From Sulfuriferula thiophila (GTDB lineage: Bacteria; Pseudomonadota; Gammaproteobacteria; Burkholderiales; Sulfuriferulaceae), in the NCBI RefSeq assembly GCF_003864975.1, contig NZ_BHGL01000046.1, positions 248,001-312,000 on the forward strand: a stretch of DNA of 64,000 nt, written 5' to 3'. Below, piece by piece: positions 1 to 9,838 of this stretch. The notes beneath the pieces are model-generated. The model did no database searches. It saw only the letters and a list, made by a program, of their open reading frames with translations, and was not told where the DNA came from. A program made the translations under genes and the position numbers. Numbering within the stretch: the first letter of the stretch is position 1; each line of letters begins with the position of its first letter.

Positions 1-2
1 CT

Positions 3-494
3 GCAGCGCATAGCCAGAGAAAACGCAATGAGGATATTGAACACTTCAATTGCCTGGCGATACTTGATATTGATCATTTCAAGAAGATAAATGATAAATT
101 CGGGCATTTATACGGCGATGAAGTTTTATTGCTTTTTGCAAACATTATGCGCAAGACATTCCGAGATACGGATCAGTTATTCCGGTACGGCGGAGAAGAG
201 TTTGTTGTTATTCTCACCAATGTCACGGAAGAAATTGCGATGAGCATACTGCAACGCTTCCGCAAACAAATTGAAGCTCATGTCTTCCCACAAGTCGGCA
301 ATGTAACCGTCAGCATTGGATTTGTGATGATTTCCGAACAGAACTTACCGAGCACCATTTTAGAACAAGCCGACCAGGCACTTTATCACGCTAAAGAACA
401 TGGCCGGAATCAGGTGCGTTCATTTGAAACATTACAAACCGAAGGCAAAGTGAATTCAGAGGTTACCTATAGCAACGACATTGAACTATTCTGA
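3..494 (+). CDS. GGDEF-domain diguanylate cyclase, 3' part only
   Basis: The reading frame is open from the left edge, so the start and any sensor domain lie outside the window. The visible part is a nearly complete GGDEF domain. It has the ILDIDHFKKIND metal-binding segment, then YGDEVL, then the active-site motif GGEEF (codons 189-203), which is a functional variant of GGDEF. No RxxD inhibitory site is apparent ahead of it. It probably makes c-di-GMP from two GTP. Its position beside the pel operon, whose PelD is a c-di-GMP receptor, makes a role in Pel control plausible, but that link is inferred. The domain call is firm; activity is not proven. Confidence 0.9.
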   Translation, partial: AAHSQRKRNEDIEHFNCLAILDIDHFKKINDKFGHLYGDEVLLLFANIMRKTFRDTDQLFRYGGEEFVVILTNVTEEIAMSILQRFRKQIEAHVFPQVGNVTVSIGFVMISEQNLPSTILEQADQALYHAKEHGRNQVRSFETLQTEGKVNSEVTYSNDIELF

Positions 495-504
495 CCACGA
501 CAGC

Positions 505-1512
505 CTAGGCAAGCAATGCCCCGGTTGTTTGCCAGCGCCAGCTATCTTCGCACATGATGTCAATATCACGCTGCGCACGCCAACCAAGTTCCCGCTCAGC
601 TAACGCAGGGTCTGCGTAGCAGGCAGCGATATCACCCGGACGGCGTCCCACGATACGATAAGGCACCTGTTTACCACTTGCCCGTTCAAACGCTGTAACC
701 ATCTCCAGCACACTATAACCACGGCCAGTCCCTAGATTGTACGTAGCTACGCCAGGATGATTTACTGATGCCGCCAACGCAAGCACATGGCCCAATGCCA
801 GATCAACCACATGGATATAATCGCGCACACCCGTGCCGTCTGGCGTCGGGTAATCGCTACCGTACACAGATAACTGGGCCAGTTTACCTGCGGCAACCTG
901 TGCCACATAAGGCATCAGATTATTTGGAATACCATTCGGATCCTCGCCAATCAGACCGCTGTTGTGTGCCCCTACAGGATTGAAATAGCGCAACAAGGTT
1001 ATATGCCAGTCTGCCTTGGCAACAGGCAAATCACGCAACATTTCCTCTACGATCAGCTTAGAACGGCCATAGGGATTAGTAGCGGACAATGGAAAATCTT
1101 CACGTATCGGCACACTCGCAGGATCGCCATACACAGTTGCCGATGAGCTGAATACCAGATTATAAACACCATGATCGGCCATTACTTCGGCTAAAACCAA
1201 AGTACCGTACACATTATTATCATAATATTCCAGTGGCATCGCGACAGACTCACCAACTGACTTCAGTCCCGCAAAATGAATCACTGCATCAATCTGATGG
1301 GCATCGAACACGGCACTTAGAGCCGCCTTATCGCGCACATCCAGATCATGAAATAGCACCGAGCGCCCACTTATCTGTTTTACTCTATCCAAGACTGAAA
1401 TTTTACTGTTGCATAAATTATCGACCACAACAACTTCATGCCCGGCATTGAGCAATTCAACGCACGTGTGACTACCGATATACCCCGCTCCACCTGTAAC
1501 TAAAACACGCAT
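505..1512 (-). CDS. galE: UDP-glucose 4-epimerase (GalE)
   Basis: 335 residues, full length for the extended short-chain dehydrogenase GalE family. The N-terminus carries the Rossmann NAD motif GGAGYIGSHT, followed by SSSATVYGDP and the catalytic YGRSK (Tyr-x3-Lys). The enzyme interconverts UDP-Glc/UDP-Gal and in some members UDP-GlcNAc/UDP-GalNAc. The start is supported by AAGGA six bases upstream. It is divergent from pelA with about 150 bp between them. Pel contains GalNAc, and Pseudomonas species often carry a UDP-GlcNAc epimerase (PelX) beside pel, so supplying UDP-GalNAc for Pel is a likely job here. The substrate range cannot be read from the sequence. Confidence 0.93.
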   Translation of the reverse strand: MRVLVTGGAGYIGSHTCVELLNAGHEVVVVDNLCNSKISVLDRVKQISGRSVLFHDLDVRDKAALSAVFDAHQIDAVIHFAGLKSVGESVAMPLEYYDNNVYGTLVLAEVMADHGVYNLVFSSSATVYGDPASVPIREDFPLSATNPYGRSKLIVEEMLRDLPVAKADWHITLLRYFNPVGAHNSGLIGEDPNGIPNNLMPYVAQVAAGKLAQLSVYGSDYPTPDGTGVRDYIHVVDLALGHVLALAASVNHPGVATYNLGTGRGYSVLEMVTAFERASGKQVPYRIVGRRPGDIAACYADPALAERELGWRAQRDIDIMCEDSWRWQTTGALLA

Positions 1513-1659
1513 AATTATCCTTAAAGTATAAATCCATCCTAAAATAGCACTAAATACTACATGTAAGCATCATACAACATGTCAACCGCTGCAAAATTGA
1601 CACAGATTAACAATATGAAAGGTTGAAACAAGCTTCATCATGCGATAATCAAAACAACC

Positions 1660-4386
1660 ATGATTAAACATATTTGTACAATATTACTATTAATTTCCAG
1701 CTTACCGGCATATGCATTTAACGCCGCTTTTTTTTATGGGACGCCATTCCCACAAGAGTTGCGCATTTATGATGCGGTCATAGTCGAAGCTGATCATACC
1801 GATTTTGCCAAAGTACCAGACACCCTGCAAAGCAAACTCTACGCCTATACCAGTTTAGGTGAAGTCGGTCCTGACAAACCCTATGCCGGCCAAGTACCAG
1901 TAGCAGCGAAGCTAGCCCGCAATCCCGCCTGGACCAGCGATGTGATGGACCAGACCAGTTCAGCATGGCGAAGCTTTTATCTCGACAAAATCATTGCACC
2001 ATTATGGCAACGCGGTTTCCGTGGTGTATTTATTGACACCCTGGATTCCTACCAGCTTGCAGCTATCACCCCGCAAGCACGTGCCGCACAGGAAGCAGGC
2101 ATGGTAGAGACACTGAAACAGATGCGCACCCGCTTTCCTGGCATGCGCATTATTCTCAATCGTGGCTTTGAGATTCTGCCACAAGTGCATGACTGGGTCA
2201 CCGCCGTGGCAGCCGAATCGCTGTTTCAAAGCTGGAACAATGCCACACACGCTTATGTGCCAGTTACCGAACCAAATCGGGCATGGCTGCTAAACCAGCT
2301 TAATCAAATCAAAAATAACTTTCATTTGCCGGTCATTGTCATAGACTATACCGCGCCTAAAGATCGCGCATTAGCCCGCCAAATCGCACAAAAAATTCGC
2401 GCTGATGGCTTTACCCCATGGGTTAGCAATCCCGAGCTCGACATGATAGGCGTAGGCTCACCTGAAGTTCAGCCCAGACGCGTATTAATGCTGTACAACG
2501 GCGCGGACACAAAGGATGTCATCTTCAGCGACTTGCATCGTTTTGCCGCCATGCCGGTACAATACATGGGATTCATACCTGAATATGTGGACATTTCACA
2601 ACCCTTACCGGCTTACCAGCTAGCCGGCCAATATGCCGGGATCATCCTGTGGGCCGATGGCACCCGGAATAGTACACCCCAACTCAAATCCTGGTTGCTC
2701 ACGCAAATCAGTCAGGGTCTACGTTTAGCCGTGATCAATGAGTTTGGATTTGACCGTAGCAATGACAATCTGCAGAAGTTTGGTTTGAATGTCGGCGACA
2801 GCATCCCGACCAACAACGTTCAAATCGTCCAACAGGATGCATCCGTTGGATTTGAACATTCTGTCGAATATTTTCCCGATTCACTCGACATTATTAGTGC
2901 CGGTAAAAACAGCACACCGATACTGCGCCTCAAGGTCGCCGGTAAGACAACTGACGTAGCAGCATACACACCGTGGGGTGGATATATTCTGTCCCCCTTT
3001 GCTATTTATGAAATCCCGTACCAGCAGGGCACACGCTGGATTATCAATCCTTTTACTTTTTTCAAACAAGCGCTCAACCTACCGGATATGCCTGTTCCGG
3101 ATGTAACCACCTCCACCGGTCGACGTCTGTTAATGGCACATGTAGATGGTGATGGTTTTGCCAGCAATGCCGAGTTTCCCGGCTCCCCTCTGGCACCGCG
3201 CGTCATGCTGGAGAAAATCTTAAAAAAATACCCCATACCGACAGCAGTTTCTGTCATCGAAGCCGAAACTGCACCGTGGGGCCTGTATCCCAAAAAATCC
3301 GCAGAAATGGAACAAATCGCACGCGAGATATTCCGCCTGCCCAATGTTGAAATTGCCAGCCACTCCTATTCCCATCCATTCAAATGGCAGCTATTAAGCG
3401 ATGAAGGTGATGGCGAAGGTTATAATTTACCCTTGCCTGGCTACAAATTTAATCTGAATCGGGAAACAGCAGGTAGCGTCGATTACATCAATCAACGTTT
3501 GGCTCCGCAAGGCAAAAAATGCCAAATTTTCCTGTGGACAGGCAACTGCAATCCCAATGCGGAAGCCATCGTTAAAACCGACTCATTAAATCTGCTAAAT
3601 ATGAATGGCGGCGAAACTGTTATCACCAACAGCCAACCCAGCCTGACTTATGTTGCCCCACTCGGGGTGCAACGCGACGGGCATTTCCAGATTTATGCCC
3701 CGAATCAGAACGAAAACGTCTACACCAACCTATGGACCGGCCCATTTTATGGATTCCGCCGCGTCATCGAAACCTTCAAGCTGACCGATACTCCACGCCG
3801 GCTTAAACCTATGGATATCTATTTCCATACCTATGCCGCCTCAAAACCAGCTTCGCTTAGAGCGCTGAAGGAAGTTTATGACTGGGCTCTCAGCCAGCCC
3901 AACCATCCCGTTTTCCCTTCGGAATATATCCGCCGCGTCGTGGATTTCAATCACAGCGTCATGACACGTGAGGATAATAATTGGGTATTTTATGGTGATG
4001 GCCAGATCGATACCTTACGCATCAACTCCAAATGGGGTTATCCCGCATTAAACGGCACTGTTGCCGGCTATACTGATTTCAATAATGACCGCTACCTGAA
4101 TTTGGTTAAAGCCAGTACCAATCGCGTCGAACTGACCTCCACACCTGATCGCGCCCCATACCTAATCGATGCGAATGGCACTCTGGCTGACTGGCAACTG
4201 CACGCCCAGCAAATTGACATGACCTTCTACAGCCATGTCGATCTGGATTTCACCCTGATGCACAGCAACACATGCAGTCTGCGAGATGACAAAGGTCAGA
4301 TAATCCGCGCCGATAAACATACACAACAACAATACCACTACCAGACGCATGTCCACGGACGAGCCACATACCACCTCAGCTGCTGA
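1660..4386 (+). CDS. pelA: PelA, periplasmic Pel hydrolase/deacetylase
   Basis: 908 residues, close to Pseudomonas PelA. A signal peptide (about residues 1-19, ending PAYA) sends it to the periplasm. The N-terminal TIM-barrel alpha-1,4-galactosaminidase domain carries FIDTLDS (Asp126 region) and AAESLF (Glu186), matching the hydrolase acid residues. A polysaccharide deacetylase domain follows, with HVDGDG (Asp496, Asp498) and SHSYSH (His568, His572) as expected metal ligands. PelA partly deacetylates Pel, which makes it cationic, and trims it. It is the first gene of pelABCDEFG and its end overlaps pelB by 38 bases. No strong ribosome binding site is seen at the start. Confidence 0.95.
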   Translation: MIKHICTILLLISSLPAYAFNAAFFYGTPFPQELRIYDAVIVEADHTDFAKVPDTLQSKLYAYTSLGEVGPDKPYAGQVPVAAKLARNPAWTSDVMDQTSSAWRSFYLDKIIAPLWQRGFRGVFIDTLDSYQLAAITPQARAAQEAGMVETLKQMRTRFPGMRIILNRGFEILPQVHDWVTAVAAESLFQSWNNATHAYVPVTEPNRAWLLNQLNQIKNNFHLPVIVIDYTAPKDRALARQIAQKIRADGFTPWVSNPELDMIGVGSPEVQPRRVLMLYNGADTKDVIFSDLHRFAAMPVQYMGFIPEYVDISQPLPAYQLAGQYAGIILWADGTRNSTPQLKSWLLTQISQGLRLAVINEFGFDRSNDNLQKFGLNVGDSIPTNNVQIVQQDASVGFEHSVEYFPDSLDIISAGKNSTPILRLKVAGKTTDVAAYTPWGGYILSPFAIYEIPYQQGTRWIINPFTFFKQALNLPDMPVPDVTTSTGRRLLMAHVDGDGFASNAEFPGSPLAPRVMLEKILKKYPIPTAVSVIEAETAPWGLYPKKSAEMEQIAREIFRLPNVEIASHSYSHPFKWQLLSDEGDGEGYNLPLPGYKFNLNRETAGSVDYINQRLAPQGKKCQIFLWTGNCNPNAEAIVKTDSLNLLNMNGGETVITNSQPSLTYVAPLGVQRDGHFQIYAPNQNENVYTNLWTGPFYGFRRVIETFKLTDTPRRLKPMDIYFHTYAASKPASLRALKEVYDWALSQPNHPVFPSEYIRRVVDFNHSVMTREDNNWVFYGDGQIDTLRINSKWGYPALNGTVAGYTDFNNDRYLNLVKASTNRVELTSTPDRAPYLIDANGTLADWQLHAQQIDMTFYSHVDLDFTLMHSNTCSLRDDKGQIIRADKHTQQQYHYQTHVHGRATYHLSC

Positions 4387-7300
4387 CAGACATGCCAGCC
4401 TGCCGCGCCCGCGGTTAATCACGCCACTTAATCTGGCGGGTCTGGTGGTGGCCGTCGGCACCGTACTGGTGTTGCTCTATCCGCAGCAACGTTTATCCGA
4501 TCAAATCCGAATGAATCCCAAGGTCGATGAGGTGTCACTGCAATACATGCGTAACCTTCTCGCCACGGACCCAAACGATCACGAACTGCGCATCCAGTTA
4601 GCTCGAGCCTATGCATCGATAGGCCACTATCGTCGAGCGCTGAAGGTTCTGCAGCCGCTCTATACGAATAAACAGCCCGAGTGGCGTGAAGCTGCCATTC
4701 TGGTCAAGTTGGACATTCTTGCCAAAATCACTTTTGCTGCCGTGCCTGGCAGTCCGGACCGGGATTACAAGTTAACTCAATTAAAACTGGCCTTAATTGC
4801 AGCCGAATCCCAGATATACCATGCTGATGCCTTACGGCAACTCGCTCGCACAGCAGAATCAAGTGGTGATATCCAGCTAGCCGAACGACTTGCAACAAAA
4901 TTCGCTCGTTCAAGTAATAATCTGTCAGATCTCAATGAAGCAGCCCGGTTAGCGCTGGCAAATGGCCATTACCTGATCAGTGCCCAATACACATGGCGGC
5001 AACGACAGTTAAGCCATGATCCGGAGCAAAAGATCATCTATATGAAACAGGCTTTGGCCACACTGCAATCCGGTGGTCTGGGGCATATCGGTCTGGATTG
5101 GGTACAACAATTACCTGCAGCTGAATGGCAACGTCCCGATGTCTTGTATAGCCTGACGAAGCTGGCACTGGCGTCCAACCGGCCAGCTATGGCAGCCGAT
5201 TTTGCTGCCAGACTGGTCGGCTTTGCACCTCCGGCAGCTACACCGGCACGATTTGTTCCCGCTTACTATGATCTGGCCTATAGTGCGTTTCTTGGTAACC
5301 GGGATTTGCCTCATGCATTACAGCTTGCACAGATCGCCGTCAGCCAGGCACCCAACAACGCACTGTGGCATGAACGACTGGCGCAAATATCCGAATGGTC
5401 AAACCAGCCGCAAATTGCGTTAACACAATGGCGCTGGCTAGCGACGCACCAAGGAACAGAATCCGCCTGGCAATCCTGGATGCGTCTGGCGGGTGGATTG
5501 TATGACTATGCTGCCCAGGTAATGGGTCTGGAGCATGACTGGAAACGCCAGGGCAATGATACAAAATATGCACGCAAGATCGTACAACTCTATGAATACC
5601 TCGGGCAGCCTGAAGCGGCCCTGGCATGGCTGGATAAAAATGGTGAGGAAGCAAAACGACCGGAATTATTACTGCTGTCTGCCGAGTTATTAACACGTAT
5701 GGGACGAGATACCGACGCGCTTATACGCTATCGCCGTTATTTAAGCCGTAACCCAGCCAGTCCCGAGCTGGCTGTCACCATTGCCGGGATGATGCAACGT
5801 GCCGGACTGTATCAGGAAGCATTTGAACTCCTGGATGACACCCGAATACGTGCCAAGCCGGAAGACAAGCTGTTCTGGCTTAATCTGGGTGAACTGGCAT
5901 GGCGGCTGAAACATCTCGATCAGGCTATCATTGCCTATCGTATTCTGAGCGATGCTCCAGATGCCGAACCATTTCAGCAAGAACGTTTATTCCAGGCATT
6001 AAAGCGCAAAGACCCGCGACTGGCCGCACAGACCGCAGAACGCTACTGGTTGAAGACCAAACGCATCGACTTATTTCTGAATGCCGTCGACACCTATGCT
6101 GAACTGGATGACTGGCAAGCGGTACAGCGTTTATACAAAATAACAGACGCCCCTGAATGGCGTAGCTATGACGACACGTTAAGATTTGTTGCCATGCGCG
6201 CTGAAATGTACAAACACATGGGTAATTTTGTCGCTGCCGAGCACGATTATCGTTTCCTGATCAAACGCTATCCGAGCAACGTGGGGGTCAAGGAATCCTT
6301 CCTGTGGTTGTTGCTCGACATGCGCCAATTCAGTGAACTGGACCATTTCATGCAGCAATGGGCGAAACTCATCTCCTCCTCACCAAGTTTGTGGGATGTG
6401 TTTGCCGCGGGTCACCTTGCCTTGGGCCGGCCGGATTATGCACTCGCACTCTATAATCGCATGGCAAAATCACATGCACAGGATGAGTTATGGCTGCTCA
6501 ATTATGCCGTCACGCTGGAATCCGGTGGCAAACCCGACCTGGCATGGCAAATCCGCCGCCAGATATGGCAACAGCGCCTAAGCACACAATCGAACAAAGA
6601 CTGGCTGGGAACCCGTGCCAACGCACGCGATATCGAAGCCTTGCGCCTGTTGCTGCTCAATGACCCAGGTCATGGTCAAGGCATCCTGTGGAAACTGTTG
6701 CGCGATGGCTCTCCGGCTCTCAAACAGAATAGCCAGTTTGTCGAGCTTGCCACTGTCTGGCTCAATAGCCGTGAACAGAATGATGCCACCCGTGCCTGGT
6801 TGATACACCAGTACGCCCATTGGCTCAAGACACCACTCGGCTCACGTATTTCTGATGCCCTCACAACGCAGGATCGTGAAGCGGCCGACGAAATTTTGAA
6901 TCATGATGGCATATTGCTTTACGACAAAATGAACCTGTCCATATTAGCCGGACGCAAAAACGACGCAGCCGATCTCGCATTTATTGCCATGGATCGTTCC
7001 CGTCTGGATGAGTCCTTATATGAACAAGCCGCTCCGGTGCTTTTAGCCAATGACCGCACCGCAGGTGTCACAATGACTTTCCGTAACCTGGGCAGTTATA
7101 GCGAAATTCAGAACACTATCACCGCAACAGGCCATCAAATTGGCGGGCTCAAACTCGACCTCAGCTTGCATCAGACCAGTCGCAGCGGGGTCGATACCAC
7201 ACTACTAACCCGTGCGCCCAATGAAATGGGTGGTGAAATCGCCTTGCACCAGCTTGGCAACAGTTATACCAACACATTAAAGCTGCAATTCAGCCAGGCG

Positions 7301-7975
7301 CTTGATACCCAGGCAGGCTTCAGCCTCAATCATCAGCATCAAATCGGATCTCGCCTACAACTCGACACGCAATTGGCTTACAATCAAACCGCTATGGAAA
7401 ATGCGGCGCTGCGTTTAATTGGCCGCCGCAACCAGATTGCATTTGAAAGCAATTACCGACTGGATCGCTGGACCCAATGGAGTGTGCGTGGCGAACTTAA
7501 CCAGTATCACAGCATTGATGGACAAACGCTGGGGAGTGGAAATATGCTCACCTCCACCCTGAGTCATGAAATAAGTGGTTCACACCCGGCGTTACGTGCG
7601 CGCATAACCGGCACCTGGAACCAATATCACGCAGCCGATACTGTTTTAACCGGCAAGGCAGCCAGTCTGATTCCATCGGGGCAGCCTAATACCGCCAGCT
7701 ACTTCATGCCGCAGGATGTACGTGAAATTGCCGCTTATGCCAGTGTAGGGGATGCTACTGACAGCAGATTACCGGCTCGCGATTTCGAATATCTGGGCGA
7801 AATCGGCGTGTTCTATAACACTACTGCCGGCACTGGCCTGCGCGTCAATGCTGGCATCGCAGCTCGTGTAATCGGTGCCGACCGACTACAGCTTTTTACC
7901 CGTTATGACCAGGCTCCCAGCGGACAAGGCAAAGCCAGTCTGGAAGCTGGCGTAGGTTATCAATTCCACTATTAA
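4349..7975 (+). CDS. pelB: PelB, outer-membrane porin with TPR scaffold for Pel export
   Basis: 1208 residues, the usual PelB size. One hydrophobic segment near residues 28-46 (LNLAGLVVAVGTVLVLLYP) anchors the N-terminus in the inner membrane. A long helical stretch of tetratricopeptide repeats then spans roughly residues 60-880. The last 300 or so residues alternate polar and hydrophobic as in a beta-barrel and end in FHY, an aromatic C-terminus typical of outer-membrane barrels. In Pseudomonas the TPR region binds PelA and the barrel exports the polymer. The start overlaps pelA, suggesting coupled translation. Identification rests on architecture, length and gene order. Confidence 0.93.
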   Translation: MSTDEPHTTSAADRHASLPRPRLITPLNLAGLVVAVGTVLVLLYPQQRLSDQIRMNPKVDEVSLQYMRNLLATDPNDHELRIQLARAYASIGHYRRALKVLQPLYTNKQPEWREAAILVKLDILAKITFAAVPGSPDRDYKLTQLKLALIAAESQIYHADALRQLARTAESSGDIQLAERLATKFARSSNNLSDLNEAARLALANGHYLISAQYTWRQRQLSHDPEQKIIYMKQALATLQSGGLGHIGLDWVQQLPAAEWQRPDVLYSLTKLALASNRPAMAADFAARLVGFAPPAATPARFVPAYYDLAYSAFLGNRDLPHALQLAQIAVSQAPNNALWHERLAQISEWSNQPQIALTQWRWLATHQGTESAWQSWMRLAGGLYDYAAQVMGLEHDWKRQGNDTKYARKIVQLYEYLGQPEAALAWLDKNGEEAKRPELLLLSAELLTRMGRDTDALIRYRRYLSRNPASPELAVTIAGMMQRAGLYQEAFELLDDTRIRAKPEDKLFWLNLGELAWRLKHLDQAIIAYRILSDAPDAEPFQQERLFQALKRKDPRLAAQTAERYWLKTKRIDLFLNAVDTYAELDDWQAVQRLYKITDAPEWRSYDDTLRFVAMRAEMYKHMGNFVAAEHDYRFLIKRYPSNVGVKESFLWLLLDMRQFSELDHFMQQWAKLISSSPSLWDVFAAGHLALGRPDYALALYNRMAKSHAQDELWLLNYAVTLESGGKPDLAWQIRRQIWQQRLSTQSNKDWLGTRANARDIEALRLLLLNDPGHGQGILWKLLRDGSPALKQNSQFVELATVWLNSREQNDATRAWLIHQYAHWLKTPLGSRISDALTTQDREAADEILNHDGILLYDKMNLSILAGRKNDAADLAFIAMDRSRLDESLYEQAAPVLLANDRTAGVTMTFRNLGSYSEIQNTITATGHQIGGLKLDLSLHQTSRSGVDTTLLTRAPNEMGGEIALHQLGNSYTNTLKLQFSQALDTQAGFSLNHQHQIGSRLQLDTQLAYNQTAMENAALRLIGRRNQIAFESNYRLDRWTQWSVRGELNQYHSIDGQTLGSGNMLTSTLSHEISGSHPALRARITGTWNQYHAADTVLTGKAASLIPSGQPNTASYFMPQDVREIAAYASVGDATDSRLPARDFEYLGEIGVFYNTTAGTGLRVNAGIAARVIGADRLQLFTRYDQAPSGQGKASLEAGVGYQFHY

Positions 7976-7994
7976 AAATACAGAAAGGATCAAC

Positions 7995-8513
7995 ATGAAA
8001 AAAATTATTATTGCGTGCATGACTTTACTTTTTCTGGCTGGCTGTGCAATTACTGACCGCACCAGCGCACCGACACTGGACAAAAATGTGAAGTGGGCAT
8101 TGTTGCCTATGGAAAACCACACCGAGACCCCGCAAGCCAGTTTGCGCATGGAAGCGATCACCGAAACCCTGTTACGCGTTAAAGGCGCTATGAATCTGGA
8201 GAAATACCCTTCCAGCATGACTCAAGACAGCCTGTTTGAGCCAGCCGATGCTAAAGCGGTTGAAGCAGCGATTAACTGGGCAGTGCAATCCGGCGCGCGT
8301 TATGCCGTCACCGGCACAGTAAACGAGTGGCGCTACAAAACCGGTGTTGATGGCGAACCGGCCGTCGGCGTCACCATCAAAATCATCGACCTGCAAACCC
8401 GCCAGGTGGTCTGGGATGCAGCAGGAGCCCGTACCGGCTGGGGTCGTGAGGCTGTCAGTGCAATCGCGCAGAAATTACTGGAAGACCTGACCGGTAGCAT
8501 CAAGCTACGATGA
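7995..8513 (+). CDS. pelC: PelC, outer-membrane lipoprotein of Pel export
   Basis: 172 residues with a lipoprotein signal: a short basic start, a hydrophobic core and the lipobox LAGC (Cys17). In Pseudomonas PelC forms a dodecameric ring at the outer membrane that funnels the cationic polymer towards PelB. The sequence WALLPMENHTETP followed by an alpha/beta domain with VWDAAG near the end fits this family. The ribosome binding site AAAGGA lies six bases before ATG. It sits 19 bases after pelB and its last bases overlap pelD (ATGA type), so it belongs to the operon. Confidence 0.92.
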   Translation: MKKIIIACMTLLFLAGCAITDRTSAPTLDKNVKWALLPMENHTETPQASLRMEAITETLLRVKGAMNLEKYPSSMTQDSLFEPADAKAVEAAINWAVQSGARYAVTGTVNEWRYKTGVDGEPAVGVTIKIIDLQTRQVVWDAAGARTGWGREAVSAIAQKLLEDLTGSIKLR

Positions 8514-9838
8514 ACCTTTATCAGCATCTGCTCCCTCACGGCACCAAGCAGTATTGGCAATGGGGCGAAACCCTGGGTATCAGCCTGGGGGCGCTATTAC
8601 TGTCATACAGTATCCTGCCGGGAGATCCACTCAACACCCATATTTTTCCATGGATATGGATGGCACCTGTGCTCATCGCGTTACGCTATGGCGTGCTCAT
8701 GGGCGTGGTGTCCGTGCTCATTTTTCTGGGTGGGTGGTTATTGTGGGCAGCTGACCAGAACTTGAGTTATGCCGTCTTCCCTCGCCTCACCTTCCTTGGT
8801 GGTACGCTAATGGTGATGATAACCGGTGAGTTCAGTGGCGTCTGGATTTCTCGCGTACGGCGCATCGAGGAACTCCAGCACTACACCGAGCAGCGTCTGG
8901 AACTACTTACCCGTCGTTTGTATTTATTGAGCCTGTCACATGATCGCCTGGAACAGGATCTGATTGGCCGCCCGGCCAGTTTGCGTGAAGGCTTGAAAGA
9001 TCTTAATCGCATCCTGCCAGCTACCGACGGCCTGCCTGGCGCTGATCTGTACCTGGCTCTGGTCGTGCGCCAATGCAATCTGAGTGTCGCTGGATTATAT
9101 GCTGTAGAAGATGGCAAGATCAGCCCGATTGCGAGTGCAAGCATAGGCGCATTCACCCCGATAGATGATCATGACCCACTCATCACACATTGCCTTAAGA
9201 GTGGTGAATTAGTCCATATCAATACCGAAGAAAATCTGACCGAGCTTCCAAGCCGCTACCTGGTTGCCGTCCCGGCCAAAACAGCGGATGGTCGTATTGT
9301 CGCCATCACGGCCGTTGAAAAAATGCCATTTTTTGCACTGCAGGCAGAAAATATGCAAACGCTGTCCGTGCTGACCAGCTACTACGCAGACACCATTACC
9401 GCCAGCGAATTCACCCCTTACCTGACTGACAAGCTTACAGACTGCCCTATCGATTTTTTCAAGGCCATGCACACTCTCAGGCGCTTACAGCGTGACATGC
9501 AAATCAGCAGCATGATAGTGGGATTTGTCGCACCCGATAACCAGGAAACAGCTGAACAACTTAAATCCATTGCTGCTGCGGTACGCGGACTGGATGAAAC
9601 ATGGACTATGGTACGCGAGGGAAAGCGTATCTGTTTGGTACTATTGCCTTTAGCTGGCGAAAGCTCGCTTGGAGGATATTTAGACAGGATTGTACGCATC
9701 TTTATTGAACGGTTTGGTACACGCCCTGGCCAAACCGGCATACTGATACGCTCAATTACGCTTGACCAAGATCCGGTCAGCGTAGAGCTCGAAAAATTCA
9801 TTATAACGTTGACGAATACCACCCGTGCTGAGCACTAA
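8510..9838 (+). CDS. pelD: PelD, inner-membrane c-di-GMP receptor
   Basis: 442 residues. Four transmembrane segments lie in about residues 20-110, followed by a short coiled coil, a GAF domain (about 165-305) and a degenerate GGDEF domain. The catalytic GGDEF signature is absent, but RGLD is present at residues 359-362. This is the inhibitory-site type RxxD motif that binds dimeric c-di-GMP in Pseudomonas PelD. Binding switches on the PelF/PelG synthase complex after translation. It overlaps pelC at the front and pelE at the back. The RGLD motif is direct evidence that Pel production in this organism is likely under c-di-GMP control. Confidence 0.95.
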   Translation: MNLYQHLLPHGTKQYWQWGETLGISLGALLLSYSILPGDPLNTHIFPWIWMAPVLIALRYGVLMGVVSVLIFLGGWLLWAADQNLSYAVFPRLTFLGGTLMVMITGEFSGVWISRVRRIEELQHYTEQRLELLTRRLYLLSLSHDRLEQDLIGRPASLREGLKDLNRILPATDGLPGADLYLALVVRQCNLSVAGLYAVEDGKISPIASASIGAFTPIDDHDPLITHCLKSGELVHINTEENLTELPSRYLVAVPAKTADGRIVAITAVEKMPFFALQAENMQTLSVLTSYYADTITASEFTPYLTDKLTDCPIDFFKAMHTLRRLQRDMQISSMIVGFVAPDNQETAEQLKSIAAAVRGLDETWTMVREGKRICLVLLPLAGESSLGGYLDRIVRIFIERFGTRPGQTGILIRSITLDQDPVSVELEKFIITLTNTTRAEH